In this document: in pieces, positions 36,553-45,678 of the stretch
Layout of the letters: each line of letters starts with the position of its first letter
How positions within the stretch are numbered: the stretch's first letter is position 1
Origin: Oculatella sp. LEGE 06141
Lineage (GTDB): Bacteria; Cyanobacteriota; Cyanobacteriia; Elainellales; Elainellaceae
Direction: 5' to 3'
Length of the DNA stretch: 64,000 bases
NCBI RefSeq assembly: GCF_015207605.1
Contig: NZ_JADEWO010000012.1
Span: 1 to 64,000, forward strand
The notes under the pieces: model-generated
What the model was told of the DNA's origin: nothing
Seen by the model: only the letters and a program-made list of their open reading frames with translations
Database searches by the model: none
Program-made: the position numbers and the translations under genes

Positions 36553-37944
36553 ATGGAAAACCGCTTGAAGCAGAACACCCTCTGTCTTCCAACTCAGCTA
36601 GCGTATGGGGTTGGGGATCTTGGCCCATCGATGGCTGGCAACATTTTAATGATCTTCTTCTTCTTTTTTCTAACCACTGTTGCAGGCTTGCCGCCCAGTC
36701 TGGCAGGGTTGATTCTGCTCTTGAGCAATGGTTGGAGCGCCATTAGCACTCTGTTTATTGGTGTTTTGAGCGATCGCACCCAGAGCCGCTGGGGACGGCG
36801 ACGGGTTTGGATGTTCTGGAGTGCGCCCGTTTTAGCCATTACTTTTTTGTTGCTCTGGTGGGTACCCCCATCCGAGCAATGGATTCGGTTTACGTATTAT
36901 CTAATTGTGGCGTTGCTGTTTCAAACGGCTGGAAACGCATTCACCATTCCCTATGGAGCCTTAGTCACTGAACTGACCGACAACCATGACGACCATATTC
37001 GTTTAAATAGCGCTCGATTTAGCTTTTCGTTGGGTGGCTGTATTGCGTCGCTGCTATTAGCCCAAGGACTGACCTATTGGGTACCGCAACCGCAGCAACA
37101 ACTGCTGGATCTGGGACTGTTTTGTTCTCTGGTTACGATCGCTTCAATCATCTGGTGCTGCTGGGGAACAGAAGAGAGAGCCAACCAGGCCACTCCCCCC
37201 ATTAACATCAACCTGCGCGATTTTCTGGATCTGCTGCGAAATCAACCCCTGCGGTTCCTGGTGGGAATTTATGCCCTGGCCTGGTTAGCGGTACAAATTA
37301 CCCCTGCCATCTTGCCTTACTTCATTGTGAATTGCTTAGAACTGGATTCGTCCCACATTTCCAAATTGATGCTGGTGATCCAAGGTACTGCCCTGGCCTC
37401 ATTATTTCTTTGGGAACAGGTCAGTCGGCAGGTAGGCAAAAAGCTGGTGTATTGGGCCGGGGTTACGTTTTGGGTACTGGCACAGTTGGCCTTGTTTCAG
37501 GTCAATTCAAACAGCATTGCTTTGGTTTACGGGCTGGCGATCGTTATTGGTTTTGGTATGGCAACTGCTTACCTGGTGCCCATCTCGATGCTGCCTGAAG
37601 TGGTGGATTTAGATGAGCTGGAAACCGGGCATCGGCGGGAAGGTTTGGTCTATAGCATTCTGGTATTTTTGCAAAAGGTGACCCTGGCACTGGGGCTGTT
37701 TGGTGTTGGGCAGTTCCTTAGCTGGTCAGGATTTCAAGAAGCGGTTCCCGGCCCCATCCAACTGGTGCAGGCGGATTCTGCTCTGCTGGCGATTCGCCTG
37801 ATGACGGTTGCGTTGCCCGTTTTTGCGTTGCTTGGCAGTTTGGTGTTGACCTATTTCTATCCAATTACGCAGGAAATTTATCAAGACACAGCGGTTCAGC
37901 TTCAGCAGCGTCGAGTGGCCGCTTACAACGCTGGGTTTGAGTAG
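36553..37944 (+). CDS. MFS transporter of the GPH (glycoside-pentoside-hexuronide:cation) type
   Basis: A 463-residue, 12-helix transporter of the MelB-like MFS_2 group, probably a sugar:cation symporter. Seen: LAYGVGDLGPSMAGNILMIFFFFFLT in helix 1, the loop FIGVLSDRTQSRWGRRRVWM (family motif between helices 2 and 3), PYGALVTELTDNHDDHIRLNSARF, SMLPEVVDLDELETGHRREGLVYS (about residues 345-368) and the following amphipathic helix. Substrate unknown. It may instead belong to the folate/biopterin-like or lysolipid branch, but the DRTQSRWGRRR loop is typical of GPH. Confidence 0.88.
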   Translation: MENRLKQNTLCLPTQLAYGVGDLGPSMAGNILMIFFFFFLTTVAGLPPSLAGLILLLSNGWSAISTLFIGVLSDRTQSRWGRRRVWMFWSAPVLAITFLLLWWVPPSEQWIRFTYYLIVALLFQTAGNAFTIPYGALVTELTDNHDDHIRLNSARFSFSLGGCIASLLLAQGLTYWVPQPQQQLLDLGLFCSLVTIASIIWCCWGTEERANQATPPININLRDFLDLLRNQPLRFLVGIYALAWLAVQITPAILPYFIVNCLELDSSHISKLMLVIQGTALASLFLWEQVSRQVGKKLVYWAGVTFWVLAQLALFQVNSNSIALVYGLAIVIGFGMATAYLVPISMLPEVVDLDELETGHRREGLVYSILVFLQKVTLALGLFGVGQFLSWSGFQEAVPGPIQLVQADSALLAIRLMTVALPVFALLGSLVLTYFYPITQEIYQDTAVQLQQRRVAAYNAGFE

Positions 37945-38181
37945 ATGTAAGCCCTACCGATTGCCTTAAAGAGGATGCTTTAAACGGTGTTGATGCCACT
38001 TGAATCTTTATTCTGCACGATCGCCCAACAGGATCTATTTTCTAGCGAATCTATCTCTGGGTAGACGGTTTAATGCTTCGCCAGCCCGTAAGATTCGATT
38101 CAGCTTTGGGGAGAATCTGTCTTCATTGCGCTTTTGTCAAAATCCATACAACCTCACACTAAGTTCGTGGGAGAAATTTTT

Positions 38182-38505
38182 ATGAAATTGGTTCTGTCTG
38201 CTCTAAAAAAGGCTCTGTATAAAGGAATCTATGTAGGGGCGCTAGTCGCGTTACTCAATATTGGCGGTTGGTTAGCGATCGCAACTCCTGCTAGCTATGC
38301 GGCATCAACCACCGTTCAAGATCAGGAATCTGTTGAGAGCCGTGAACAGGCGTACGAAGAAGCAAAATCGATCGTCAACGATCCAAAAGGAATTGAGCGG
38401 GAATACGAGAAAAACAAGGATGCGTACTTGAAAGAGCATCCGGAAGAGGGCGGAGTGATTGAAGAAGCAAAGCAAGCGGTTGAACGCATCACTGGCAACG
38501 ACTAA
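38182..38505 (+). CDS. small exported, highly charged protein
   Basis: A 107-residue protein: signal peptide/membrane helix (GIYVGALVALLNIGGWLAIATPASYAA, about residues 14-40, AYA-type cleavage near SYAAS), then a short charged mature part rich in Glu and Lys (REQAYEEAKSIVNDPKGIEREYEKNKDAYLKEHPEEGG). The start at ATG 38182 is preferred; the frame is open to 38134. No family recognised; the composition resembles small stress-induced periplasmic proteins. A terminator follows. Confidence 0.7.
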   Translation: MKLVLSALKKALYKGIYVGALVALLNIGGWLAIATPASYAASTTVQDQESVESREQAYEEAKSIVNDPKGIEREYEKNKDAYLKEHPEEGGVIEEAKQAVERITGND

Positions 38506-38545
38506 AACCCTTCGCTTGCGTCTTGAACTAATCTTGAGCCATTCT

Positions 38546-38569
38546 GGGTGTTGCAAACGCCCTTTTTTT
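38546..38569 (+). terminator. rho-independent terminator after the small exported protein
   Basis: GGGTGTT (38546-38552) pairs with AACGCCC (38556-38562) around GCA, followed by seven Ts. Confidence 0.85.
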
Positions 38570-39214
38570 GTGGCTCATTTTAGTTAGGCTAACCCAGACT
38601 TGAATGCCTCCCCCTTGCAACGGGAAGCCTTGGTCGAGCAGCGGCTACATTGTCTCTGTCAACGTTGAAGAGATTGCACTCACTGAAGCGGATGTTGGGG
38701 TAAGCAAAGAATAAAACCCGGTACAGGTACCGGGATTTCTTGAAGTGAGGAGTATATATCTCTCACAGTAAAGAGGTGATGTGACGCAGATGTGACGAAC
38801 GATTTTAGCTTGGATGTCGCTTCTGGGTGGGCAAACGCAAAATGCCGTGAAAATAGGAAAGCCCGACAGTTACCTGTCAGGCTTTCTTGGTTCTGTATAA
38901 GGGGTTCGGTATAGAAGTGGGATAGGGGTTGCTGTCCACGATTTAAATATAACCCGACCCATTTGAGATTAGGCTAAGCAGCAGTAAAGCAACCATGAGA
39001 TGACTGTAAAGTTTGCTCAGTTGTTCCAACCCCTTGCCCTGAACGCGATCGCTCCTTTTGTTGCCATCAAAATTGGGCGCTTACGCTCTAACGTCCTCCA
39101 CATTTTCTCCATAAACCGTAGTTATGCTGAGAAGTAATCACACCTGTATCTGTGTGCCACCGCGAAGCGTTTGCCCCCACGTCATCGACGGGGGGCTTTT
39201 TGTCGCCAGAGCGT
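38570..39214. other. 645-bp spacer with two further terminator-like hairpins; possible small RNA
   Basis: CCCGGTAC/GTACCGGG (38717-38734) is a perfect 8-bp stem followed by ATTTCTT. GAAAGCCCGACAG/CTGTCAGGCTTTC (38857-38886, one mismatch in 13 pairs, loop TTAC) is followed by TT. No open frame accounts for either. A short transcript ending at about 38888 would run through 38740-38888. This is inference from structure only. Confidence 0.45.
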
Positions 39215-39256
39215 GCCATTACATTCTGGCCATTACATTCTGGCCATTACATTCTG
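39215..39256. repeat. three perfect 14-bp tandem repeats covering a stop codon
   Basis: gccattacattctg occurs three times head to tail (39215-39228, 39229-39242, 39243-39256). The third copy contains the stop codon and the last residues of the PEP-CTERM gene on the minus strand. Confidence 0.95.
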
Positions 39257-42075
39257 GTGAGAGGCGACCGAGCCGTGGTAGACCGCGATCGCCGTTTTGC
39301 GAAGACCAGAAACCCAATGGCCAGCGCTCCCATACCGACGACATTACCCGGTTCGGGCACGGCGACCGCATTGAGTGGGTTGTTGGGTTGAGTTAATTCA
39401 TCGTTTCCACTTTCAATTTCACGGTTGAAGCGATCGCTACTGGCTTCTGCTTGTTTGAGTAACTCGCGCTGGCGATCGTTAACCAGCACCAGCATGGATG
39501 AATAGGGGGTGACGATTTCGGTGGATTTGGCGATCGCGTGGACTTGATCCAACGTTTCGAGTTGCGTCATGTCCTGTTCACGGCTCCATTTGAGAATGAG
39601 TTGCCGCGCGGCTAGTGGTGTGAAGTCGCCCTCTGAGGCATTCACTGGCTGCGGAGACGTCTGCACCACTTCTAAGGCGACTGGCAGAGAAGACGTGAGT
39701 TCAGGAGGAGTGGACACCATCCAGGCATAACCATCCGTGATGCTGGCGATCGACTCACCCAGGCTCGCTTGAGTTGCTAATTGTTGCAGCACTGTTGCTA
39801 CGTCTGTTGCCACGCCTCCTTGCGTCTGATGAATCAGTTCCAGGGTGGCATCATCATAAGCGGCAGGGAAGGTGCCACCGAGATGAACTGTCCATAGGGG
39901 TGCCGTGAGAGCGGGTAGCTTTTCGGCCTCGTTGGGTTTGGATAACTCGTAGCTGCCCTGGTCGGTCACCAGTAAAACGGCATCGTAGGACGTGTTGCCT
40001 TGCAGGCGGGCAAACTGATGCAGCAGGTCTGGAAGTTGCAGCGTACCGTAAAACACCGTTTGGGTTGGATTAAATTGGTGCCATTCATCAATCCGTTTGG
40101 GTTGAGCGCCAGCCGATGCGGTGAGATAGAAGTCCACATCGTTATTGGAGGCGTGCTGCTTGAGCCATTGAACCGTTTTAACTAGCTCGCGCCGATGACT
40201 AGCCATGCTGCGCGAACCGTCTACAATTAACGCCAGTCGTTTAGCCTTGGGCATCATGTAATCTTGCGATCGCAGCGGTTTGGCAACGACCTGGTAGCCC
40301 TCAGGCAGTAGCACCGTGTGGGTTTGAGCGGCAGTGTGGTGCTGAACTGGCAAAGTTGGCTCCAACCACTCCGTTTTGGCTAATTGAACAGTACGACCAT
40401 TGCGCTGGTGAAGCGTATCCTTTGTCCAAAAGATGTTGCGCTTTTCGCTTAGGTTGGGCAGCGTCCATCCGTTGGCTTGAGCCATAACGTTATAGGTCAT
40501 CCACAGATGCAAATTTCCTGGTTTTTCAGTCGATTCTCGTGCCGGGATGGGAAAGACTCGCAGTCGATATTGGCGCGGCCCAACCTGCTCTAGCAGTGCC
40601 GGATCTTCTGCCATAAAGGTATTGCTGCGTTCTACCTCGTCGTTGTAAACCTGCTGGGCTGCTCCCCTGGGAGACACGACAAAGGGAAAGCGATTGCTGC
40701 GATCGGGGCTATCTCCTAACCACAATCCAGTGATAACGGCACTCTCTGGTAAGGAGAAGTAATAGAAGATTTCTTGATCTTGATTGGTTGGATTTTGGTA
40801 GTGTTCATACAGTTCAATTTCTGCCCAATCGCCATGCTCTTGCACAGTGACTTTCTGTTGGGCTAACCACACAACCTCCTGGTTGATGTTGAGCAATCCG
40901 GCTTGAACGGCATCGCGTTCCACGGTGGATTGCAGGGCGTGCTGAATCGCCGATCGCTCTGCCCGTTGAATCGGCGCATCAAAAAATTCAGCATAGAGGG
41001 ATGCCGCTTTCTCGCTATCACTCCGGGAACCGTTGTAAAGAAAGGGCGAGATCCAATGATTGTGAAAGTCTTGCCAGAACTGAGCCTGTGGCTCAGCCAT
41101 TGAAAATACGCTACGGTACATTTCCCTGAGCTGGTTGCTCTCTTCCCAGGAACCGATATAACGGTAGGACGAGAGGTAGGCATTGAGTAGACCCTCACGA
41201 ATAGTATGGGTGTTAGCCAGCAATGCTTGTCGGCTGGCATCGGTTTGGGCGGGCGGTTCGAGTAAGGCAAACGCTTTGATTTGGGGCTGCTGCTGTAGCG
41301 CAACAAAAATGAGAAACCAGGCGATCGCCACTCCACCAGTGGCGGCTCCTGCTCTCATATGCCCCCGCCGTGTGCCAAACGCAGAAGCAACTCGCCACCA
41401 GGAGCGGGTATACAACGTCACCATGACTAGCGGCATAGCAAAAAACAGCGTGCAGCTAAAGCTAGCCAGCAAAAATGAAACGCCACTCCACCACATGGTG
41501 GTAAACGGTTGAGTCGTGAATAGATACCCCAATTCGATTGCCCAACGAAATTGAAAGAAGTGATAGACAAACGTCCAGAGAGCAGGCACAACATAAAACG
41601 TGAGCAATACGCTGACATACACCCCCATGATTAGCATCAGGCTATGGCTGATGAGTTGGAGCCATGCCAGCACTGGACGACGAGATGCATCGCCCCACAA
41701 CAGCTCAACGCCAAAGATAAAGATACAGAAAACGAAGGTTCCTAAAATTTGAATACTGGCTGGCGTCATTTCTCGAATCAGGAACAGCCGCAGCAAGCAG
41801 AGCACGAACAATGGTGCTTCAACGCCATAGAATAAGCGCATCAACAATACAGGGTGTCGTCTGAGTTTTAGCCCGCCAACGATAGTAGAGAGGGTCGGTA
41901 CACCGATCAATCCCGCCAAACTCACGACAAATGTAACCGGAATCTCACCCGCTACAATTGCTGCAAACAGCATGGAACCTAGACCTGGTAAAAAGCCTAC
42001 ATACACGGTGATCAAAAATATTAGGTTCCACAGCCAGAAAATGCTGCCATAGAGAAACGAGAAAAGTTTTTTCAT
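39247..42075 (-). CDS. multi-spanning PEP-CTERM protein with VIT and VWA domains (TIGR02921-like)
   Basis: A 942-residue protein matching the cyanobacterial 'PEP-CTERM family integral membrane protein' type. Layout: seven or eight membrane helices (about residues 5-270), a periplasmic part with a VIT-like region (about 395-520; VTVQEHGDWAEIELYEHYQNPT), a VWA domain with MIDAS motif IVDGSRSMASHRRE (DxSxS near residue 617), and a C-terminal PEP-CTERM sorting signal, VPEPGNVVGMGALAIGFLVF followed by AKRRSRS (about 905-932), recognised by exosortases. Helices plus a sorting signal are unusual. No exosortase gene is in the window. The stop lies in a tandem repeat. Confidence 0.88.
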   Translation of the reverse strand: MKKLFSFLYGSIFWLWNLIFLITVYVGFLPGLGSMLFAAIVAGEIPVTFVVSLAGLIGVPTLSTIVGGLKLRRHPVLLMRLFYGVEAPLFVLCLLRLFLIREMTPASIQILGTFVFCIFIFGVELLWGDASRRPVLAWLQLISHSLMLIMGVYVSVLLTFYVVPALWTFVYHFFQFRWAIELGYLFTTQPFTTMWWSGVSFLLASFSCTLFFAMPLVMVTLYTRSWWRVASAFGTRRGHMRAGAATGGVAIAWFLIFVALQQQPQIKAFALLEPPAQTDASRQALLANTHTIREGLLNAYLSSYRYIGSWEESNQLREMYRSVFSMAEPQAQFWQDFHNHWISPFLYNGSRSDSEKAASLYAEFFDAPIQRAERSAIQHALQSTVERDAVQAGLLNINQEVVWLAQQKVTVQEHGDWAEIELYEHYQNPTNQDQEIFYYFSLPESAVITGLWLGDSPDRSNRFPFVVSPRGAAQQVYNDEVERSNTFMAEDPALLEQVGPRQYRLRVFPIPARESTEKPGNLHLWMTYNVMAQANGWTLPNLSEKRNIFWTKDTLHQRNGRTVQLAKTEWLEPTLPVQHHTAAQTHTVLLPEGYQVVAKPLRSQDYMMPKAKRLALIVDGSRSMASHRRELVKTVQWLKQHASNNDVDFYLTASAGAQPKRIDEWHQFNPTQTVFYGTLQLPDLLHQFARLQGNTSYDAVLLVTDQGSYELSKPNEAEKLPALTAPLWTVHLGGTFPAAYDDATLELIHQTQGGVATDVATVLQQLATQASLGESIASITDGYAWMVSTPPELTSSLPVALEVVQTSPQPVNASEGDFTPLAARQLILKWSREQDMTQLETLDQVHAIAKSTEIVTPYSSMLVLVNDRQRELLKQAEASSDRFNREIESGNDELTQPNNPLNAVAVPEPGNVVGMGALAIGFLVFAKRRSRSTTARSPLTRM

Positions 42076-42200
42076 GACGATTGAAGGTGAGAGTACGTTG
42101 TAGACATCGCAACGTCATAGAGCGGGGAATTCGGTCTGAGCGCTCCGTTGCCGCCCAAGGAGGAGATTGATTCGGCAGTTCGAGTAGCGTTACCGCACTG

Positions 42201-42923
42201 TTAAAATATGCCTTTCATATTCCGCATTTCTCGGTGGACACTGAGGCTGATTTGAACGGCATCATTCAGCAGACGGCTGTAGTCATCTGCATTATTGTTC
42301 ACCTCAAATGCCATCAAAGCCGTCAAGTTTTGCTCAAGCTTTACGACGATTTCATGGCGATGGTTGTTCATTTCCTGGTGTAATCGCAGCAGTTTTTCGA
42401 CCTGTAGCGCATTCATTAAGCTGGTCTGGGTGAGTTGCAATGCCTCGATCGCCTCTTGCCGATTCGGTAATGAATGATCTCCACCCGACCCTGAATCAGC
42501 CAGCTTGAGCTGATCGAGTAAATCAATGGCTCGAATGACATCATTGAACTTATCGATCTCAATCATCAGTCGTGCCAATGCTTTCATCTGACGCGCCCGA
42601 CTCCAAAGATAGCCCGTCCACGCCAACAGTAACAGCCATGAAAGACCAACGAGTGTTAACACGAGATGTGCGATCGCCACTGGTTCTTCTGGCAGCCGTC
42701 CTGCATTGCCAATGAGTACCAGACTAATGGGTAAGACAAAAATTAAGATGAGCCCTAACAGAAAGAACTGGGTCAACACCAATGAAAGGAGCGGTTTGAT
42801 TTGTCTTAGCCCGATCGCCTGATACATTGCGATCGCCAGACTGTCCTTGAAATCTAAGGCAATGACGGCTTCCAGCTTGGCTGGATCAATGTGTAACTTG
42901 GCTAAATCAGGTTGCATTGGCAT
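42201..42923 (-). CDS. membrane protein with C-terminal coiled coil, unknown function
   Basis: A 240-residue protein: a charged N-terminus, two membrane helices (about residues 47-70, LVLTQFFLLGLILIFVLPIS, and 84-107, LVLTLVGLSWLLLLAWTGYL), then a helical, probably coiled-coil region (about 110-235) with EALQLTQTSLMNALQVEKLLRLHQEM. No family recognised. It lies 125 bases upstream of the PEP-CTERM gene on the same strand and 60 bases after the next gene, so the three may be cotranscribed. Confidence 0.7.
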   Translation of the reverse strand: MPMQPDLAKLHIDPAKLEAVIALDFKDSLAIAMYQAIGLRQIKPLLSLVLTQFFLLGLILIFVLPISLVLIGNAGRLPEEPVAIAHLVLTLVGLSWLLLLAWTGYLWSRARQMKALARLMIEIDKFNDVIRAIDLLDQLKLADSGSGGDHSLPNRQEAIEALQLTQTSLMNALQVEKLLRLHQEMNNHRHEIVVKLEQNLTALMAFEVNNNADDYSRLLNDAVQISLSVHREMRNMKGIF

Positions 42924-42983
42924 GGAATGGAAATGTGATTCTGATGGATGCGATCGCGGCTGACAGGATAGTGAAACACACGA

Positions 42984-43661
42984 TCAAGATAGTCCCAGCG
43001 CTTCACCAATGGACTTCAGGACGTTGAGGTAGAAATTGCTTTCCAGGTTGCGAAAGAGGGCAAAGGGTTCTCCTGGCGCGCCAAAAAAGGGGCGAAGTGT
43101 CCAGCCAAGCTGGCTTCCAACCAGGCCATACAAAACTAACCAGGCTTTGACGATTTTGGAACGATTCGGGTTTCCTACATCCTGGCTGGCAACATACATG
43201 ATGCCCCGGTAGAAGAAATTGATCCCAATCATACCGGTGAGGGTGAAGATCAGGACATTGACCAGTTTGAAAAACAGATAATCATTGACGGATAGATGGA
43301 AGAATAGCGTCACTGGCGCAAAGGCAAATAGCATAATGCTAATGACCGAGGTAGACGCCAGCAACAGCGCCAAGTATTGACCAAACGTGCGGTTGGAGCC
43401 TGCTACCACATCAAAGAAGTAGAGGGTCGGCAGACAAATTAGCAGTGTAATTAAATAGAGAGCCGGAAGTTTAATAGCAGAGGCCAAAATTTGCGGCCAA
43501 CTGCTGGATGCGCCAATGATGCCACCATACAACGCCAAAAATGAGGAACTACAGATTAAGAGTGAAATAACTTTGGTTTCAATGTGAATACCTTTGTATA
43601 CCTCATCTAGAAACCGTTGGCGATCGCGCAAAAAGCTCATCATGATAACAAAGTGATTCAT
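42984..43661 (-). CDS. multi-pass membrane protein, Yip1-like architecture
   Basis: A 225-residue protein with about five membrane helices (for example ISLLICSSSFLALYGGIIGA, LPALYLITLLICLPTLYFF, YLALLLASTSVISIMLFAFAPVTLFF and VLIFTLTGMIGINFFYRGI). Such proteins are sometimes labelled 'actin-binding WH2 domain' in cyanobacterial annotations, without functional support. The short soluble N-terminus is FLRDRQRFLDEVYKG. The start may be one of three nearby ATGs. Divergent from the sigma-like gene, 238 bp away. Confidence 0.7.
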   Translation of the reverse strand: MNHFVIMMSFLRDRQRFLDEVYKGIHIETKVISLLICSSSFLALYGGIIGASSSWPQILASAIKLPALYLITLLICLPTLYFFDVVAGSNRTFGQYLALLLASTSVISIMLFAFAPVTLFFHLSVNDYLFFKLVNVLIFTLTGMIGINFFYRGIMYVASQDVGNPNRSKIVKAWLVLYGLVGSQLGWTLRPFFGAPGEPFALFRNLESNFYLNVLKSIGEALGLS

Positions 43662-43899
43662 GGAGACGATCCTCGTGATGTAGCGACTGTGGGTTCACGT
43701 TTCTTTCGGCTCAGAGCTATTGAATTTTGGGGCAGGCTGATTCAACTTCACGAAAACTTCATAGATAGGCGCAGGTTATCGTTTCCAGAATCATCACGAC
43801 TATCAATGCCGTGTGCAAGATGGGGTTAATCACGTCATTATTTTCTAATCGGTATTAGGATTGGTGTGATGCGATCGCCCTTGTTTTTAACCCATCGGT

Positions 43900-44673
43900 A
43901 TGAACGACCGGGATGAACAGCTCCGCCATCTGATTGAAACCGTCCAGCAGCATTCCCCTGGTAGCCTGTTGTGGCGCAAGGCAATGAATCGGCTGCTGCT
44001 CGACATTCAGCAGTTGCCAGGATTGGCGCGATCGGCTCATCCCGATTATGGTGAAGCGCTCAATGATGTGCTGATGCGGCTGGGTGATGAAATTCGTGAT
44101 TTTGAACCCCGACAGCCTTCTTTAGAAAAAAGTCTCACGGCCTGGATCAACCTGAAGCTGCGGCTTAAGTATGAAGTGCGCGATCTTTACACCGCATCGA
44201 GTCGAGCTGAACCTGCCTCCGATCGCCCCACCGCCAAAGCCGAATTTCGCCACCAGAGCCAGAAGGCTCCCTTATCCCTGGATGCACCCATGAGTGCAGA
44301 CGGCGGCAGCTTTGCGGCTCAACTGCCATCTACCAGCCCCTGCACCCTATGGGAATTGGATGAGGCGATTCAGCAAGCTCAGGCGCAACAGCAGCGTACC
44401 CGAATTGGGATGCAGCTACAGCACTATATCAATGACGACCCAGAGGGACGTTTGCGATCGTGCCATCCTCAAGCCCATCCAGATTGCCATTGCCAGATGT
44501 TGAGCCAACGGATGCTGTTGCAGCAACCGCCCGATCGCCTTGCGGCGATCGCCCGCGAATTCAACATTAATTACCACACGCTGAACTGGCACTGGAAAAA
44601 TCGAGGATTACCGCTGCTGCAAACCATTGCCAAAAAAATGGGCTATTTGTCCGATAGAACAATGAACTCATAG
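43900..44673 (+). CDS. sigma-70-like factor of the CHAT cassette
   Basis: A 257-residue protein like the sigma-factor-related genes that precede DUF1822 genes in cyanobacteria. The N-terminal part (DYGEALNDVLMRLGDEIRDFEPRQPSLEKSLTAWINLKLRLKYEVRDLY, about residues 48-97) resembles sigma region 2. A variable linker follows, then a C-terminal HTH (PPDRLAAIAREFNINYHTLNWHWKNRGLPLL, about 210-240) resembling region 4. The linker has two CxC/HxH-like clusters (SCHPQAHPDCHCQ). The DUF1822 gene starts 22 bases after its stop, so they form one operon with the CHAT gene. It probably controls the cassette, which is inferred. Confidence 0.8.
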   Translation: MNDRDEQLRHLIETVQQHSPGSLLWRKAMNRLLLDIQQLPGLARSAHPDYGEALNDVLMRLGDEIRDFEPRQPSLEKSLTAWINLKLRLKYEVRDLYTASSRAEPASDRPTAKAEFRHQSQKAPLSLDAPMSADGGSFAAQLPSTSPCTLWELDEAIQQAQAQQQRTRIGMQLQHYINDDPEGRLRSCHPQAHPDCHCQMLSQRMLLQQPPDRLAAIAREFNINYHTLNWHWKNRGLPLLQTIAKKMGYLSDRTMNS

Positions 44674-44695
44674 CGTTAGCCGATATCTATTATCT

Positions 44696-45616
44696 ATGTA
44701 CTCATCGATCGCTCCGACCCTCACCGTACCGCTCAACGCCGATGCCCACCAGCAGGCGCGCCAGTTTGCGGCAGAACAAGCCGACTCCACCACAGGCAAG
44801 CGGGTTTATCTCAACACATTGGCGGTGTGGGCGGTGCATCGCTATCTCACCTGGATGCAAATTGATACGGATCTGGCGCAGAGCCATAGCTGGAATGTGG
44901 GGTTGAATGCCCTGTTTCAGGCCACGGATCTGGTGTTGCCGCAACTCGGTAGATTGGAGTGTTGCCCGGTTTTACCGGGTGATGTGGCCGTGGCGATCGC
45001 CCCAACTCCATTGCCAGACGTAATTGGCTATATGGCTGTGCAGTTGAACGATCGCCTTGATCAGGTGCAGCTACTGGGTTTTGTCTCGGCAACCGTGGAT
45101 GACGCTACAGAACAATTGCCCTTAGAACGGTTTCAACCATTAGATGCCTTGTTCGATCGCCTGGATACGCTTGCCGCCGCTCAGCCATCCCCGCTCATTC
45201 GCCTGGGGCAATGGTTGCAGCATCAGTTTGGCTGCGGTTGGCAGGCGGTAGAGGAGTTGATTGTCTCACCCACGCCACGCCTTGCTTTTCGTCGCACTGC
45301 GGTGCGTCGCGCCAGATCGATCTCGCTACAAGAGGGCGATCGCCTCTATGCCCTTGCGTTGGTCGTAACGTTAGTTCCCGACGAATCGGATGCATTGGTT
45401 ATCCATTTACAGCTTTGCCCCCTTGCAGAAAAAACTGGCCTACCGGCTCAACTTAAATTACAAGTGTTGACCGAAACTGGAGATGTTTTTGGTGAAGTAA
45501 TAGCCAGGGATGCCGACACGTTCATTCAGTACGAATTGACAGGTCAGCCTGACGAACACTTTGGCATCCATATCACGCTAGGCGAAACCCAGTTTTGCGA
45601 GCGGTTTATGGTGTAA
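44696..45616 (+). CDS. DUF1822 family protein
   Basis: A 306-residue soluble protein of the cyanobacterial DUF1822 family. The family N-terminus is clear: AHQQARQFAAEQADSTTGKRVYLNTLAVWAVHRYLTWMQIDTDLAQSHSWN (about residues 17-67), followed by GYMAVQLNDRLDQVQLLGFVSA and a C-terminal beta-rich part (LVIHLQLCPLAEKTGLPAQLKLQVLTETGDVF). Function is not established. It is the middle gene of a sigma-like / DUF1822 / CHAT-STAND-WD40 run; the family is often found beside CHAT genes, which suggests it regulates or is cleaved by the protease. Confidence 0.9.
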   Translation: MYSSIAPTLTVPLNADAHQQARQFAAEQADSTTGKRVYLNTLAVWAVHRYLTWMQIDTDLAQSHSWNVGLNALFQATDLVLPQLGRLECCPVLPGDVAVAIAPTPLPDVIGYMAVQLNDRLDQVQLLGFVSATVDDATEQLPLERFQPLDALFDRLDTLAAAQPSPLIRLGQWLQHQFGCGWQAVEELIVSPTPRLAFRRTAVRRARSISLQEGDRLYALALVVTLVPDESDALVIHLQLCPLAEKTGLPAQLKLQVLTETGDVFGEVIARDADTFIQYELTGQPDEHFGIHITLGETQFCERFMV

Positions 45617-45678
45617 TCTCATCCAAAAAAATCAACTCTAAAATCCAAAATCGGTACAGCGCGCCAAGGCAGGCATCA

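Noticed and set aside
37966-37984. taaagaggatgctttaaacg as another MITE end
   Set aside because: It resembles the terminal repeat but has several mismatches and no second end; similarity this short could be chance.
45595-45678. Upstream start for the CHAT protein
   Set aside because: It would overlap the DUF1822 coding region by 22 bases and add a low-quality basic stretch; the ATG at 45679 has a ribosome site.
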